Positions 39,202 through 50,480 of a stretch of 64,000 bases of DNA are shown here, piece after piece. The position numbers and the translations under genes were made by a program. The notes below the pieces were generated by a model. That model saw only the letters and a list, made by a program, of their open reading frames with translations. It ran no database searches and was not told the DNA's origin. The DNA is taken from the NCBI GenBank assembly GCA_013339895.1, contig JABACO010000009.1:6612020-6676019 (forward strand). Direction: 5' to 3'. The DNA is from Ephydatia muelleri (lineage: Eukaryota > Porifera > Demospongiae > Spongillida > Spongillidae). Position 1 is the first letter of the stretch, and the number at the start of each line of letters is the position of its first letter.

Positions 39202-39933
39202 AGGTTGTGCAATGGGCGGAGCGAAGTGACGTTATTTGTGTTAACCGCCATTTTGAGTGTCAAAAGAAATTGTATGGGCAAGGCTTGTTGTGCAGTTGGA
39301 TGCAGTAATCGTTTCATTAAAGGTTCGGGCGTTCATTTTCCTCAAGATGAAGAACGTAAGTCCCAGTGGATAGCAGCAGTGGGGCCGGCGCAACGATTGG
39401 ATTCCAAATGAGTACTCGTGGATATGTAGCGTACACTTCGTTTCGGGGGAATAGAGCAACAACCTCCTATCCCCTGATTATGTTCCTTCCTTATTCGAGC
39501 ACATGAAGAGCCCTTTGAAGAGGAAGCGTGTGCATGATATGAACAGATTCCACAGAACATTGGAGGTGATAAAAAGGAAGTTGGTAAAAAAAATAATTGA
39601 TGCTGCAGAGTCTTACAGCTATCGGAACCTGAGGCCAATTATTCCAATCTACACTAACAATCTCTCATACGCAACATACGGGTCTTCAAGCGCACCAACC
39701 AGCTCCAATTTTACCTTGTAACGCTGTTTGGCAGTGTCATGAAGCTAATAGTAATACTCACAGTACTTGGCCGTACTTTCTAGCTGCATTTAATCACACG
39801 AAATGGCTCAAACGGTTAGTCCGGAACCTCCAATCACTCTATTACGGATAGACACGTGTGTGCTTTTGACACTCAAAATGGCGCTTAGCAAAGGTTGCTA
39901 TTGATGACGATTTATGACGCTATTGCACAACCT
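39202..39933. mobile_element. 732-bp TIR element containing a THAP-domain relic
   Basis: Outer ends AGGTTGTGCAAT and its reverse complement, and inner blocks 'gccattttgagtgtcaaaag' / 'cttttgacactcaaaatggc', are placed symmetrically. No target duplication is obvious. The coding part is too short for a transposase, so this is a deleted derivative, possibly of a P- or Kolobok-like element, both of which carry THAP domains. Confidence 0.65.
39274..39721 (+). pseudogene. THAP zinc-finger domain protein relic
   Basis: From the ATG at 39274: 'MGKACCAVGCSNRFIKGSG', 'HFPQDEERKSQWIAAVG', a frame slip near 39400, 'EYSWICSVHFVSG', an in-frame TAG, then 'LLSPDYVPSLFEH'. This gives the C-x4-C...C-x2-H zinc pattern, the conserved Trp and a C-terminal motif of a THAP DNA-binding domain. 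About 60 basic residues follow, ending at 39721. No catalytic domain is present. At least one slip and one stop inactivate it. Confidence 0.75.
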
Positions 39934-40960
39934 CTATACCATACTTTCCATATCATTATGTACTGTATATCCATTTCAAATTGAACAATAATGGTAAGAA
40001 TAAAAATGGTACACATTAACATTTCAAAATTGTAATGACACACACTTGCACGTACATCCACACACTCGCGGACACACATGTCCACGCACACGCATAAACA
40101 TACAACACACAGACGGACACATGCACAGTCGCACTAGAAGGAACGCTCAATTGGCAGAATTTAACAGCGCAGCGCACCTGGCTGGATTTGCACAAATTAT
40201 CGACATTTTCAGTTTTCAGGCTCTCAAAGTTTAGCTTTGAATGGCATGTATGGGCGTATATCGTTATCGAACAGAAATTGGAAGCTAGGTCTGCACCCGT
40301 GGTAATGTTTACGTAATACTGAAACCACCTTGACCACTGCTGATGTCTCCCCCTATCAAGGTCGGTTCTCAAACAGCAGAGATGCCAAGGTGAGTTCTCA
40401 ATAGCCTCTCTCCTCTCCTAACCACAGTTAAATGCACATCACTTGTGAACATATCTAGCACACTCTTAAAACATGACTAGCACAAAAACCATAGCCAAAC
40501 TATCTTTATCAGAGATATAATTAATCATGACCATATTAATTTTTCTGTAATAATTTTACGAAAAAATGTGCAACATACGGGATCGTTTACGACCGAACGC
40601 ATACGTGCAATAGAAATGTAATGCTTAATTATATTGAAATTATGGCTAATTTAAAATTCAGAGCTTTACTGCTCCATTACTCTGATTCTCAATGCATAAG
40701 AAAAAACAATATGTAGAGGGCATTTCAGACTTCTAGATATAACAGAATTTGAAATGATGCGTTGGGTCCATATGTACACACAATACTACTGGTATTTTTA
40801 ATAGTAATTACACATGTATTATACATATAATAGCACAAACACTATAACTATTATTATTATTATTATTATATATATTTTAGTCTGCACTGCATTATTATTT
40901 ACATACGTACATACACATACACTAAGTACAATTAAACTACTAATAGCAAGTTAGGAGGGT
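39934..40960. other. No gene; CA-rich and ATT-rich simple sequence
   Basis: 40037-40125 is CA-rich with CG interruptions; 40850-40880 and 41110-41130 are ATT repeats. Otherwise unassigned AT-rich sequence. Confidence 0.5.
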
Positions 40961-41470
40961 GGAAGCTCCCTGGTCAGGATGGCTCTAGCAATGGACCAAA
41001 CAAGGACCACATTCAACCGGCCATAAATTTCAGCCACAACTACTGCCTTGGGGGAGGACTGGTGAATGGCTAGGAAGGATGCCAGCCTGGAGTAAGTCTC
41101 CACTGCCAATTATTATTATTATTATTATTGAATATAATATTTTTATTATTACAAAATTACACCAAGAATAAACACAGGAAAAAGTTATTATTATTATTAA
41201 TTTTAATAATCATGTACACAAATAATAAAATACATAGAATGATGTACACAAGAAACAACAAAGGAAACCAAAAATACTGTCAACCAGTGATGACCAATGA
41301 AGGTCCAGCTCTTGACAGCAGAGCCCTTGCACAGGACCTCACTAAAGTGAAGCTCAGTCTGCCATAAATGGAAGCAGTGGCGTGGGACTTGGTGCAACTC
41401 ATGGGTATGGCCAGACGAGTGGCAAGACGTGATAGTTGTTTCCCTGGCCTCAACACCCCAGCAGCCATGC
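40960..41470 (-). pseudogene. IYGRL-family fragments 2 and 3
   Basis: Two minus-strand frames about 170 bp apart carry related peptides: 'VVVAEIYGRLNVVLVWSIA' with 'RAILTRELPPS' (41110-40960) and 'ATASIYGRLSFTLVRSCAR' with 'ALLSRAGP' (41470-41280). Both have 'SRLA...LAI' upstream. They look like copies of one coding repeat family that I cannot name; each is only 50-70 codons. Confidence 0.4.
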
Positions 41471-44400
41471 TGTTGCTTAATTATGTGTCGGTGTGTAGAC
41501 CATCAAAAATTCTTGTAGCTATGTTAGACTGTATTTTAAAGCGCTGACAAATGTTGCAAGCCTCCAGTAAGGTTTTATATTAAAACAATTTAAGAGAAGG
41601 TGTGCTTTACTTTCAATATTCATCCCAGATCAATTTATGTTGCTGCTTGTGTATGGATGGGCTCTCTTCTTTTAAAAAGACAGTTGTGATAATGTATGAG
41701 GGGGTGCTTTTGTTAAAAATCGCCAGCTAATATTACAAGCCACCAGATAGGATATGAATGCTTCGATTTTATAGCATTGTCATTGTATCACATGTTAACT
41801 AGTTCCCAGGTCAGGGTGTGCCTAAGTTGGGGTTAGAAGACAGTTGTATTAAAGAGATGTGTGCTTGCATCTAGCTGTGAACCATTTTAGCTGTGTTAAC
41901 TGTTGCTTCTCTCTGCTTTAAAAGTTATTTTATGTGAGGGTGTGCTTAACTGTCTAGTATTGCAACCTAACAGTAAGGATTTAGATGATTGAATATGTCA
42001 TATTTTAGCACCTAAGCTACTTTCCGGATCTTAAGGATAGGCTGTAGTATTTAAGTGAATAATGTTTTAATGTTAGGGGTTGATGCTTTCATTTTAGAGT
42101 ATCAGCTGATATGTAAAGCCTCGAGCTATGTTTTAGATGATTTTATTGGAAGAGTGCTGTTTTAAGAGAGGGTGAGCTTTCATAAAGCTTACCTGCAAAT
42201 CACAATTTATATGCTCTCTAGTTTAGGAGATACCTGTTGTGGTTTAATGAATTGCATTAGTATCAACTAATGTTTGTAGCTTTCAAGGTTGCATTGTGAT
42301 GTGAGTCTCTTAGCGTGTTCTTTAATTATGTTGACTCCTTGCTTTAACAGACTCCCGTTGTTATGTTGAAGTGCTCTAAAGCTTACGACCTCCAGCAAGG
42401 TTTATAGTGTTTGGGAATTCAGCTGTACATCTTTATAGAGCATCATATTTTGAGCCTAGCTGTTAGCAACATGTACATGTAGTTCCCAGATCATCAGATA
42501 ATATGTAGCTTATGTGTCATCTTTAAACTCCTATTCAGATTTGATTGTTTTCATTTAAAAGTAAAGTATCGATAATGTTTCAAGCCTCTAGCCAGGTTTT
42601 AGATGCTTGGGTGGTGCATGTCCTTGCGTCATGTGAAAGTTTAAGAGACTCAGATATTATGTGTGCTTCAAAATACTTTTTGCCTGTGTTAATTAAATGA
42701 TTCATGTTTTTTATTTCTTTTAAAAGTAAGGTTAAAAGTAGAAATTACACTTATAGGAACTTGAATATTGGAAAGATTACTGTTTTAAGATAGGGATGTT
42801 GTGAGCCACTTAGCTGAGTTCCCAAGACATTGTGCATGCGCTAAGTATTAGTATCCAGTAATGTCGGCAATATTATTGTGCATGCTTTTGAGGTATGAAA
42901 ACCTGTATTAAATGAGGGTGTGATTTTATTGAAAGAGCTTGTATGACTATTAAAAGTAAGGTTAGATGTAATCTCTGCTTAAAATACACCTGTAGGTTTG
43001 GAGAAAATTCCAATTTAAAGACGGCATCCAGTAATGTAATCTGCAAAGATTTGTACATAGTGTTGAAATGTGTGCTTAGAAAAGCATTCAAAATATTGTG
43101 AGCAAAGAGCTGTGTCACTTTGTGTCTTTAAAAGTAAGGATAGAGTTAGTAATTACAACTGTAGATAGTTTTTTAAAAGAGGTGTTATTTTCATTATGAT
43201 CTTAGTATCATACATGTAGCTAATTAAATTTTTGTTGTTGCTTGTGTATGGGTAGGCTCTCATCTTATGGAGACACCTATTGTGTGCTTTCATTTTTAAA
43301 GTATGAACTAATATTGCAAGCCCCCAGCTAATGTAGATTTCTAATGCATCATGTTGTGAGACTTGGCCTTGAATCAGTTTTCAGGTCATAATAAGTGTGC
43401 TAAAGTTGGGTACATGCAGATAGGCTCACAACTTCAATACACTCCTGTTGTTATGTGTGATTGTGCTTGCTTTCAACATGTATGAACTAAATGTACATGT
43501 TTAGAAGCTCACAACTTACATATTCTATGAAAGCACACCCTCACTTCAATGCAGTTGTTTAAGCACCTATTATGATCTGGGAACTACATGTAACTAACAG
43601 CTAGGCTCAAAACATGATGCTCTCTTAAGACGTACAGCTGAATTCCCAAACATATTAAACCTTCTGATTCTACCACTAATTCGGCACATAATTGCTCATA
43701 ACATGGTGAAATAACACCACTCTTAAATCCAAGCATCACAAACCCACTTGCAACATTAAATTCTTCAAATCACAACTGGTATCTCCTTGACATGACAGCC
43801 TAGTATCCATGCTTAAGCAACAGCACAGATTGTGATCTAATAACTAGCATAACTTTATTAAGTACAACCTATCTTACAAACAACACTCTTCTTAGGTGCT
43901 TTAAAAAAAAGGATTGTTGGATTCATCTCTACTCGATCATCTAGTGGGTTGCGAAATTAGACAGTTAAGCACACCCTGCATGAAGGAACTCTTAAAGCAG
44001 AGGGTCTATATCCATAAGCAGCAGTTAGCACACATTATGATACGGAAATACATGTAGCTATATAAAATCACAACTTGTTGCAAGCAAACCTGTCCTAAAA
44101 CAGCTGCTTTCAGTGAAACCCCTGAAACTACAATGAAACCGCTCTTAAATCCAAGCATTGTAGCTGGTGGCATATAGCATTACTGATATGGTTAACAAAA
44201 GCAGCATCTAAAACATATACAGGTTCACATATTGTTACATTTTCAATGAAAGCACACCTCATTTAACAAAGTGGTTTACATACCTCAACAGCATCCACAA
44301 TCATTAATTTATGGATAAGTATTGAAATCACACACTCACATAACAAAACAAGATTAATCTACCCCCGCATGTTGGTACATTATGACCTGGGAACGTGCAA

Positions 44401-45615
44401 CAATGATACATTACCTAGCCCTCTTAAAATGGCAGTAAAACGATAGCTGAAGATTTGACACAATAAGCGCACCATGAATAAAAAAATCGAGTCACTTAAA
44501 ATAAGAGAGCTTTAAAGCAGAGTCTATCCATATACAGCAAAAAACATTATGATATTGTCAATCGCAACCACAGCTTGTGCAAATACAAACCTCTCTTAAA
44601 TCAGTCATCTTCAAGTTCGTACAGGTGTAATTTGTAGCATTTTCAAGAACACAAAGCTTTTCTAGTTACACATTACACCTGAGTCTCGTAAAGCAGAGAC
44701 TACTCTTAAGAAGTGGCACCACACGAACATCCAACCATCTAAAACCTAGCTGGAGGCTTGCTACACCACAACAGGAGTCTCCTAAGGCTGATACATAAGC
44801 AACAGCACGTACATCATAAACTGGGAACTACATGTAGCTAACAGCAAGGCTCAAAACATGATGCTCTCTTAAGACGTACAGTGATTGTGATCTGCTAAGA
44901 AACTCATAGCTTTATGCATTGAAATTAAAGCTCATACTCTCTAATGGCACTATTTCCGTGATATCATCTAAAACATAGCTCAAGGCTTTACATATCAGCT
45001 GATACTCTAAAATATAAGCATTGGCCCCTAACACAAAACATACATATGCATCAGTGCACATTATGATCTGGGAACTAGCTACAACCCTACCCTATCCTTA
45101 TTGGTCAACATCCGACAGTTAAGCACACCCTCACATAAAAAAAAAACACAGTCTTGATGCATAGGCAACAGTTAACACAGCTAGAAAAGCTCACAACTTG
45201 ATGTAAGCACACCTCTCCAAAGACAGCTGTCTTCAAAATTCATCTAACCCCAATTTAGGCACTCCCCGACCTGGGAATCTAAGCTAACAGGCTCGCACCG
45301 TGATACAATGACACCAGTTGATCTTAAATCCAATCGTTGAAAACCTATATGGTGGCTTGCAACAATAGCTGGCGATTTTTAACAAAAACAACCCCTCATA
45401 TTACAACTGTCTATTTAAAAAGAAGAGAGCCCATCCATACACAAGCAGCAACAGAAATCGTCAGCATGGGATGGACATTGAAAGTAAAGCACACCTAAAA
45501 CCTTACTGCAGGCTTGCAACATTTGTTAGTGCTTTAAAATAAAGTCTAACATAACTAAGAGAATTTGTTAAAGAGATCGATGGTCTACACACCGACACAT
45601 AATTAAGCAACAGCA
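41468..45615. repeat. 4.1-kb imperfect inverted repeat of degenerate repeat units
   Basis: The left end TGCTGTTGCTTAATTATG and right end CATAATTAAGCAACAGCA are reverse complements, and colinear reverse-complement phrases continue inwards to a centre near 43480 (for example 41690-41740 with 45361-45400). Each arm is itself built of repeats about 150-220 bp apart, with a motif like GCAAGCCTCCAGnnAGGTTT (41552, 42115, 42575 and others). Arms are considerably diverged. There is no coding potential. It may be a foldback-type mobile element or an inverted satellite block. Confidence 0.7.
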
Positions 45616-45744
45616 CAAACTATGATCTCAAACTAGAAATAAGGCTCGTATCCACCTTTCCACGTACGTTTAATGTGTGCGTCTCCGTTTCCTAACTCAC
45701 AGAATGGCATTGCATGTCAAATTCATATCAACCCGTAGTACCTG

Positions 45745-45751
45745 CACTGGC

Positions 45752-45808
<57 letters not shown>

Positions 45809-46782
45809 GGGGGGGTTGCAACCCCCTTCCTCCTATTACATAATAGGCAAAATGCGGCATAAGTAAATTTAATTAACCACGCGTCAAATAACAAATTCAA
45901 AGTGTACGAAAAAGCAGCCCAATGGAGCACTACAAAATAACTGTTGCCATTCTTTTCTTGGACTATCTCTGTGGGCAGATGGAGGAACGATTCAAGGCAT
46001 ATGAAACAAATCACACCCATTGTCTTTCCAACCTTGTGCCATCTATACTGGTCGCCATGTACCCTGATAACATCTTAGATAATTTGTTAAAATGGGAAAT
46101 TGATTTACCTTTCCCAAAGTCTCTTCCAAGTGAACTTAGGCGGTGGGAAGGATTGTGGAGAGCCAAGATGTTATTGAATAAAGATAAAGAGCAGACGATT
46201 CCGAATTATCTTGTTCAAGCACTTAGTGCCTGCGATATAGACTCATTCCCTAACGTCCATCGTCTTCTGTTGGTTGGATGCACATTGCCAATCTCTAGTG
46301 CTGAAGCTGAACGCTCCTTCAGCTTGATGAAGAGGATCAAGACCTGTACAAGATCCATTATGACAGAGCAGCGTCTCAGTGATCTCGCCATAATAGCTGT
46401 GCACTACTCGGCCGAACGAATTCCTGTTGAAGAAGTGTGCAAAGCTTTCATCCAAGAACATCCAAGAAGATTGTTCCAAGCCTCATAGTTTATGGACTAA
46501 CTCATGCACATTAATAGTACTTTTCTGAGTGTTTGTGCATGCATGTATATATACTGCAATATTAAGTTACCATGTCATGATACTTCAAAAGTAACGAGCA
46601 TGTTTTTTTTGTTTTTTTTTTTTTCATGCATTTTAGCACACCGAATTAACGTTTTCAAAAGCTTCCGCGCTTCCCGCGGGAGGGGGCACATCCCCCTCCC
46701 GCACCCTCCCCCTTTTCCTGATTCCCCCCCCCCCCCCCCCCACTACAACCCCCCCTTTCTTTAAATCCTGCGTCCGCCAGTG
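45745..46782. mobile_element. Internally deleted hAT element, 1038 bp, 5-bp target duplication
   Basis: Ends CACTGGCGGACGGAGG and reverse complement of CACTGGCGGACGCAGG, flanked by ACCTG on both sides (45740-45744, 46783-46787). About 48 G follow the left end and a C17 run precedes the right end. The interior codes only for the C-terminal hATC part of a transposase. Confidence 0.8.
45922..46488 (+). CDS. hAT transposase C-terminal fragment with hATC dimerisation domain
   Basis: 188 codons, uninterrupted, starting at an ATG that replaces the missing N-terminal two thirds. It begins 'MEHYKITVAILFLDYLCGQ' and contains 'LPISSAEAERSFSLMKRIK' and 'MTEQRLSDLAIIAVH', the signature of the hATC domain, through which hAT transposases dimerise and which bears the last catalytic acidic region. 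It corresponds to the region that would follow directly after the break at 9474 in the other hAT copy. Without zinc finger and first catalytic residues it cannot transpose by itself. Whether it is translated is unknown; an intact frame in a deleted element is mildly notable. Confidence 0.75.
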   Translation: MEHYKITVAILFLDYLCGQMEERFKAYETNHTHCLSNLVPSILVAMYPDNILDNLLKWEIDLPFPKSLPSELRRWEGLWRAKMLLNKDKEQTIPNYLVQALSACDIDSFPNVHRLLLVGCTLPISSAEAERSFSLMKRIKTCTRSIMTEQRLSDLAIIAVHYSAERIPVEEVCKAFIQEHPRRLFQAS

Positions 46783-47390
46783 ACCTGCCGCCCGGTTCAG
46801 TGCCCGTCTGTACGATTGTGCTAATTGGTGCGCACCACATTGGATGTAAACATGTAATTTGCACTGACTCGTAACACCCACGTAGGAGGTGGGGCATTGC
46901 ATAAAATAAGATCCGCCTCCGAATTGTATCACGTGATAGAGACTGGTAATTATGCGATACGTGAACACATACGAACTTTCAAAATCAGTAAATTTATTGT
47001 GCTTATTAAAATTAACTAGCATGATTAATAATGTATCAATAAAAAGGATGGAAAAAAATTTGAGGAAACCGACCAACTTTTTTTTCTTATCAAAAGTTAT
47101 TCCCGTTCACAAGCGTTGCGTTCTTTCGTAGACACCCTGAATAATGTGTGTCGAATGGATGTGGTTAGCCGCAGCCTATTCTTTATTTCACTTGGGTTTA
47201 TCTGGGTGTGGCAAGTATATCCCCTCTTGAGCTTGGAAGATAAATTCGATGGGGGGCCTGTGGTCCCCATTCCCCCCCCCCCCCCCCTCCCCCCAGGCAT
47301 CAGAATGTCACAGACTGCATGAGTCTGAAGTCAGAGATAAAAAATAAATAAATAAGGAACATACAGAAAGGACCAGGCATGAAGAATCTT

Positions 47391-48603
47391 TTTAATCATA
47401 TATAAGGTCAGTTACTATAGTACGTGTTACACTCTTGTGTGTGTACCGAATACTCTTGCGTTTTAATATGCATATAAGAAGGACTGTACATGTACATGCC
47501 TACTACCCAACTTTCAATCCACCCTTATTGTGCGTGCGTGCGTGTGATACTCAAATACACATGCATACACTTACACACGCATATAAATACACTCGCATGT
47601 AGACAAACGCAAGTTTTCAATTCGCCCTTTGTGACACGCACATACACACGCATACACTTACATGCACACGCACATACATACGCACACGCACCCACACATT
47701 GACAAGGCTTTTGGAGAAGGGAGGTTTGACTGCACAACTGTGCATGCATAGCACCTTATCACCTGTTAACCACCTTCAGTCAAAGGGCAATTGAGGGCCT
47801 TTATTTGTCCATTGTAGTGCAGCGTGCATGTACTCATAAAACAGAGAATGTACATACACTACTGACAAAAACTGTGTTACAATAAATATCCACCTTTTAT
47901 TTTGACATGGATCAAATGGTATCGCTTTCTTTGATGTATCACCCAGGGCTAGTTAGTTATTGTCAAGTGCTGTACGTATTATTAATAGCTTTTATTCTAG
48001 AAAAACTGATGACGTTCAAAACTTTGTCATTCTATACATGGACGAAAGCCTTATATTATTACAACTTTGGTGACTCTGTGTCTGTTTGTTGAACCCAAAT
48101 GCATTAGGCTATACCATACTTAATGATGATCGTACAGGGGGTTGGATGAACACCACAATAGATCACCCGGCTAGACCATTAATAAATTCTCCTAGATATC
48201 AAAGCTAACTACCGTTGATAATTAATGTGTCCCTAAACGGTCATTAAATGGAATAGCTAGTCCATTATCCGAACGCCTTTCTCCAAAGCCTTGTCAATGT
48301 GTGGGTGCGTGTGCGTATGTATGTGCGTGTGCATGTAAGTGTATGCGTGTGCATGTGCGTGTCACAAAGGACGAATTGAAAGCTTGCGTTTGTCTACGTA
48401 CATGCGAGTGTATATATGCGTGTGTAAGTGTATGCATGTGTATTTGAGTATCACACGCACGCACACACAATAAGGGTGGATTGAAAGTTGGTTAGTATGC
48501 AAGTACAGTCCTTATATGCATATTAAAACGCAAGAGTATTCGGTACACACACAAGAGTGCAACACGTACTATAGTAACTGACCTTATATATGATTAAAAA
48601 ACG
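47391..48603. mobile_element. Foldback element, 330-bp arms
   Basis: Arms 47391-47722 and 48274-48603 are reverse complements with few differences, including mirrored CA/CG-rich simple sequence ('acgcacatacatacgcacacg'). The outer ends read TTTTTAATCATATATAAGG. The 550-bp centre has one 61-codon frame without homology; part of the centre resembles 48890-49010 just outside. The remaining stretch 48604-49122 has no gene. Confidence 0.75.
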
Positions 48604-49122
48604 TAGAGGTCACGACTTGAGGTGTTTTGTCTTAGTTATCAACATCTTGCAGAAATTATAAATTGAGTTGTTATTGGTATTTGCTTCAAATTATGCGATT
48701 AACGTTAATTATTAATTATTCTGAATGATGTTACAAGAATAATGCCATACCGCCATTTCTATGTACATGTCTACAGAAAGCACTATTTTGCCTCCAGGGA
48801 CCAAAACTTTCAATATAATGAGAGTATTGTTTTTTATAATGTAATGACAGAGAATACTGAGCAACACGATTCCGTTGCCACAAGTGAAGTATCATCTTGG
48901 ACTAGTGAGTAATTATCAAGTATAGGTTTTATGCTGTTCATTAGTAATAGCCCTTATTCTTAGACAAACGGATCACGCATAATTCAAATGAATCACATTT
49001 TATCTTTCTAAATATGTACAACAGAGAACATGCAATGGAATCTCAGAAACAAAAAATGTAACTTTTTAAAAATTTACAATTGTGGTGACCGCTCATTTCT
49101 CCATATGAGATGCATTACTTCA

Positions 49123-50440
49123 TCATATGAGGTACTCCAGACCAGGCTGTGTCATCACTTGAGTGGCATATCGGATGTGGACCCGTACAGCATCTGATTG
49201 TCTTCGTACTTCATCCCAGTCTGGAGGGACTGAAGGTGTAGGGTGCAGGGCACTGAATATTGCATCAGAGAGACCAGGGAAGGTAGCACTGGCATAGGAA
49301 TTGACTGAGCTTGGAGCGAAGATGACATGTCTGGAGAAGTAATGTCATGCACATTGGAAGATCATTTCACAGGTGCTCTTACTTGAACTGCCTCCCTGGT
49401 AGTCCCTCTGGAATGATAAAAGCCCTCTCCAAGTTCATCAGCTTATTATTCAGAATACGGAGAGCTCGTTCACTGATAGATGTGTTGGAAGCTGCAGTCT
49501 GGAGCTGGTTCCAGAATGTGACAGATGCAGTGACAAACTGTTCCAACTCATCAGCAATATACTCCATGGAGATGTTCTGGTTCTGAAGCACATCACTGTA
49601 CTGTTGCACAAAACTAGCAAAGATATTCTGCAAGGAAATGGCATAATCCCTTGGGTCATAGGGAAGTACTGGAGTTGTGGCTAGGAGTATAGCAGTCTTG
49701 AACCACATCAGTCCCATTGCCTGATGGTGGGTGAATGAAGGGTCTCCAAAGTTGGACATCCAATAGAAGTTGTCATGCACAGAGTGGTACACTGCGTAGC
49801 TAGTAGTGTTAACCTTAAGGATGAAGGAGAGAGGTAGTCGCTCAATCAACTCGACCCCTAATCACATGCATAGATGATGATTACATATGAAAGGTCTGCA
49901 CAACTTATTCCCAGTAGTTGAAGGAACATGGTGAAATCACTTCCTGATCCTAGGTTACCTATACTGTCATGCCAAATAGATGCACATTGCAGTCACTTAT
50001 TGAGCATTAGCAATCATAAATACTTTGGTTCAATGGTTCCATTAATGTCCATAGGGTTATAGTGTAACCATTCATCATACAGTGTATCAAAGCCTGGGTT
50101 TGGGCACTTCACCTGTTTGGAATATGAGCTCAAACACAATATAGCCTGCAAATATCAAAACATACCAGCTTTGCTGCAGAAAAAATAACTTTGTACAACA
50201 GAGGATTTGCTGCAGCAGATACAAATGTTGATCCTATAAAAGTGGTGCATAAGTGAAGGATGTCGTGGAACTCCATGCTTTAAGTACCTTCAACAGCAAT
50301 GTCCACATTGAGATAGGCCACAGCGTTGGGTCCAATCACCTTCTGCCTCTCCTGTGTGTATGTGTATGTGTTATATGTAGGTGTGTGTATGTGTGTATGT
50401 GATTTTGTATGTATTGTGTGTTTTGTATTTGTGTGCATAA

Positions 50441-50480
<40 letters not shown>

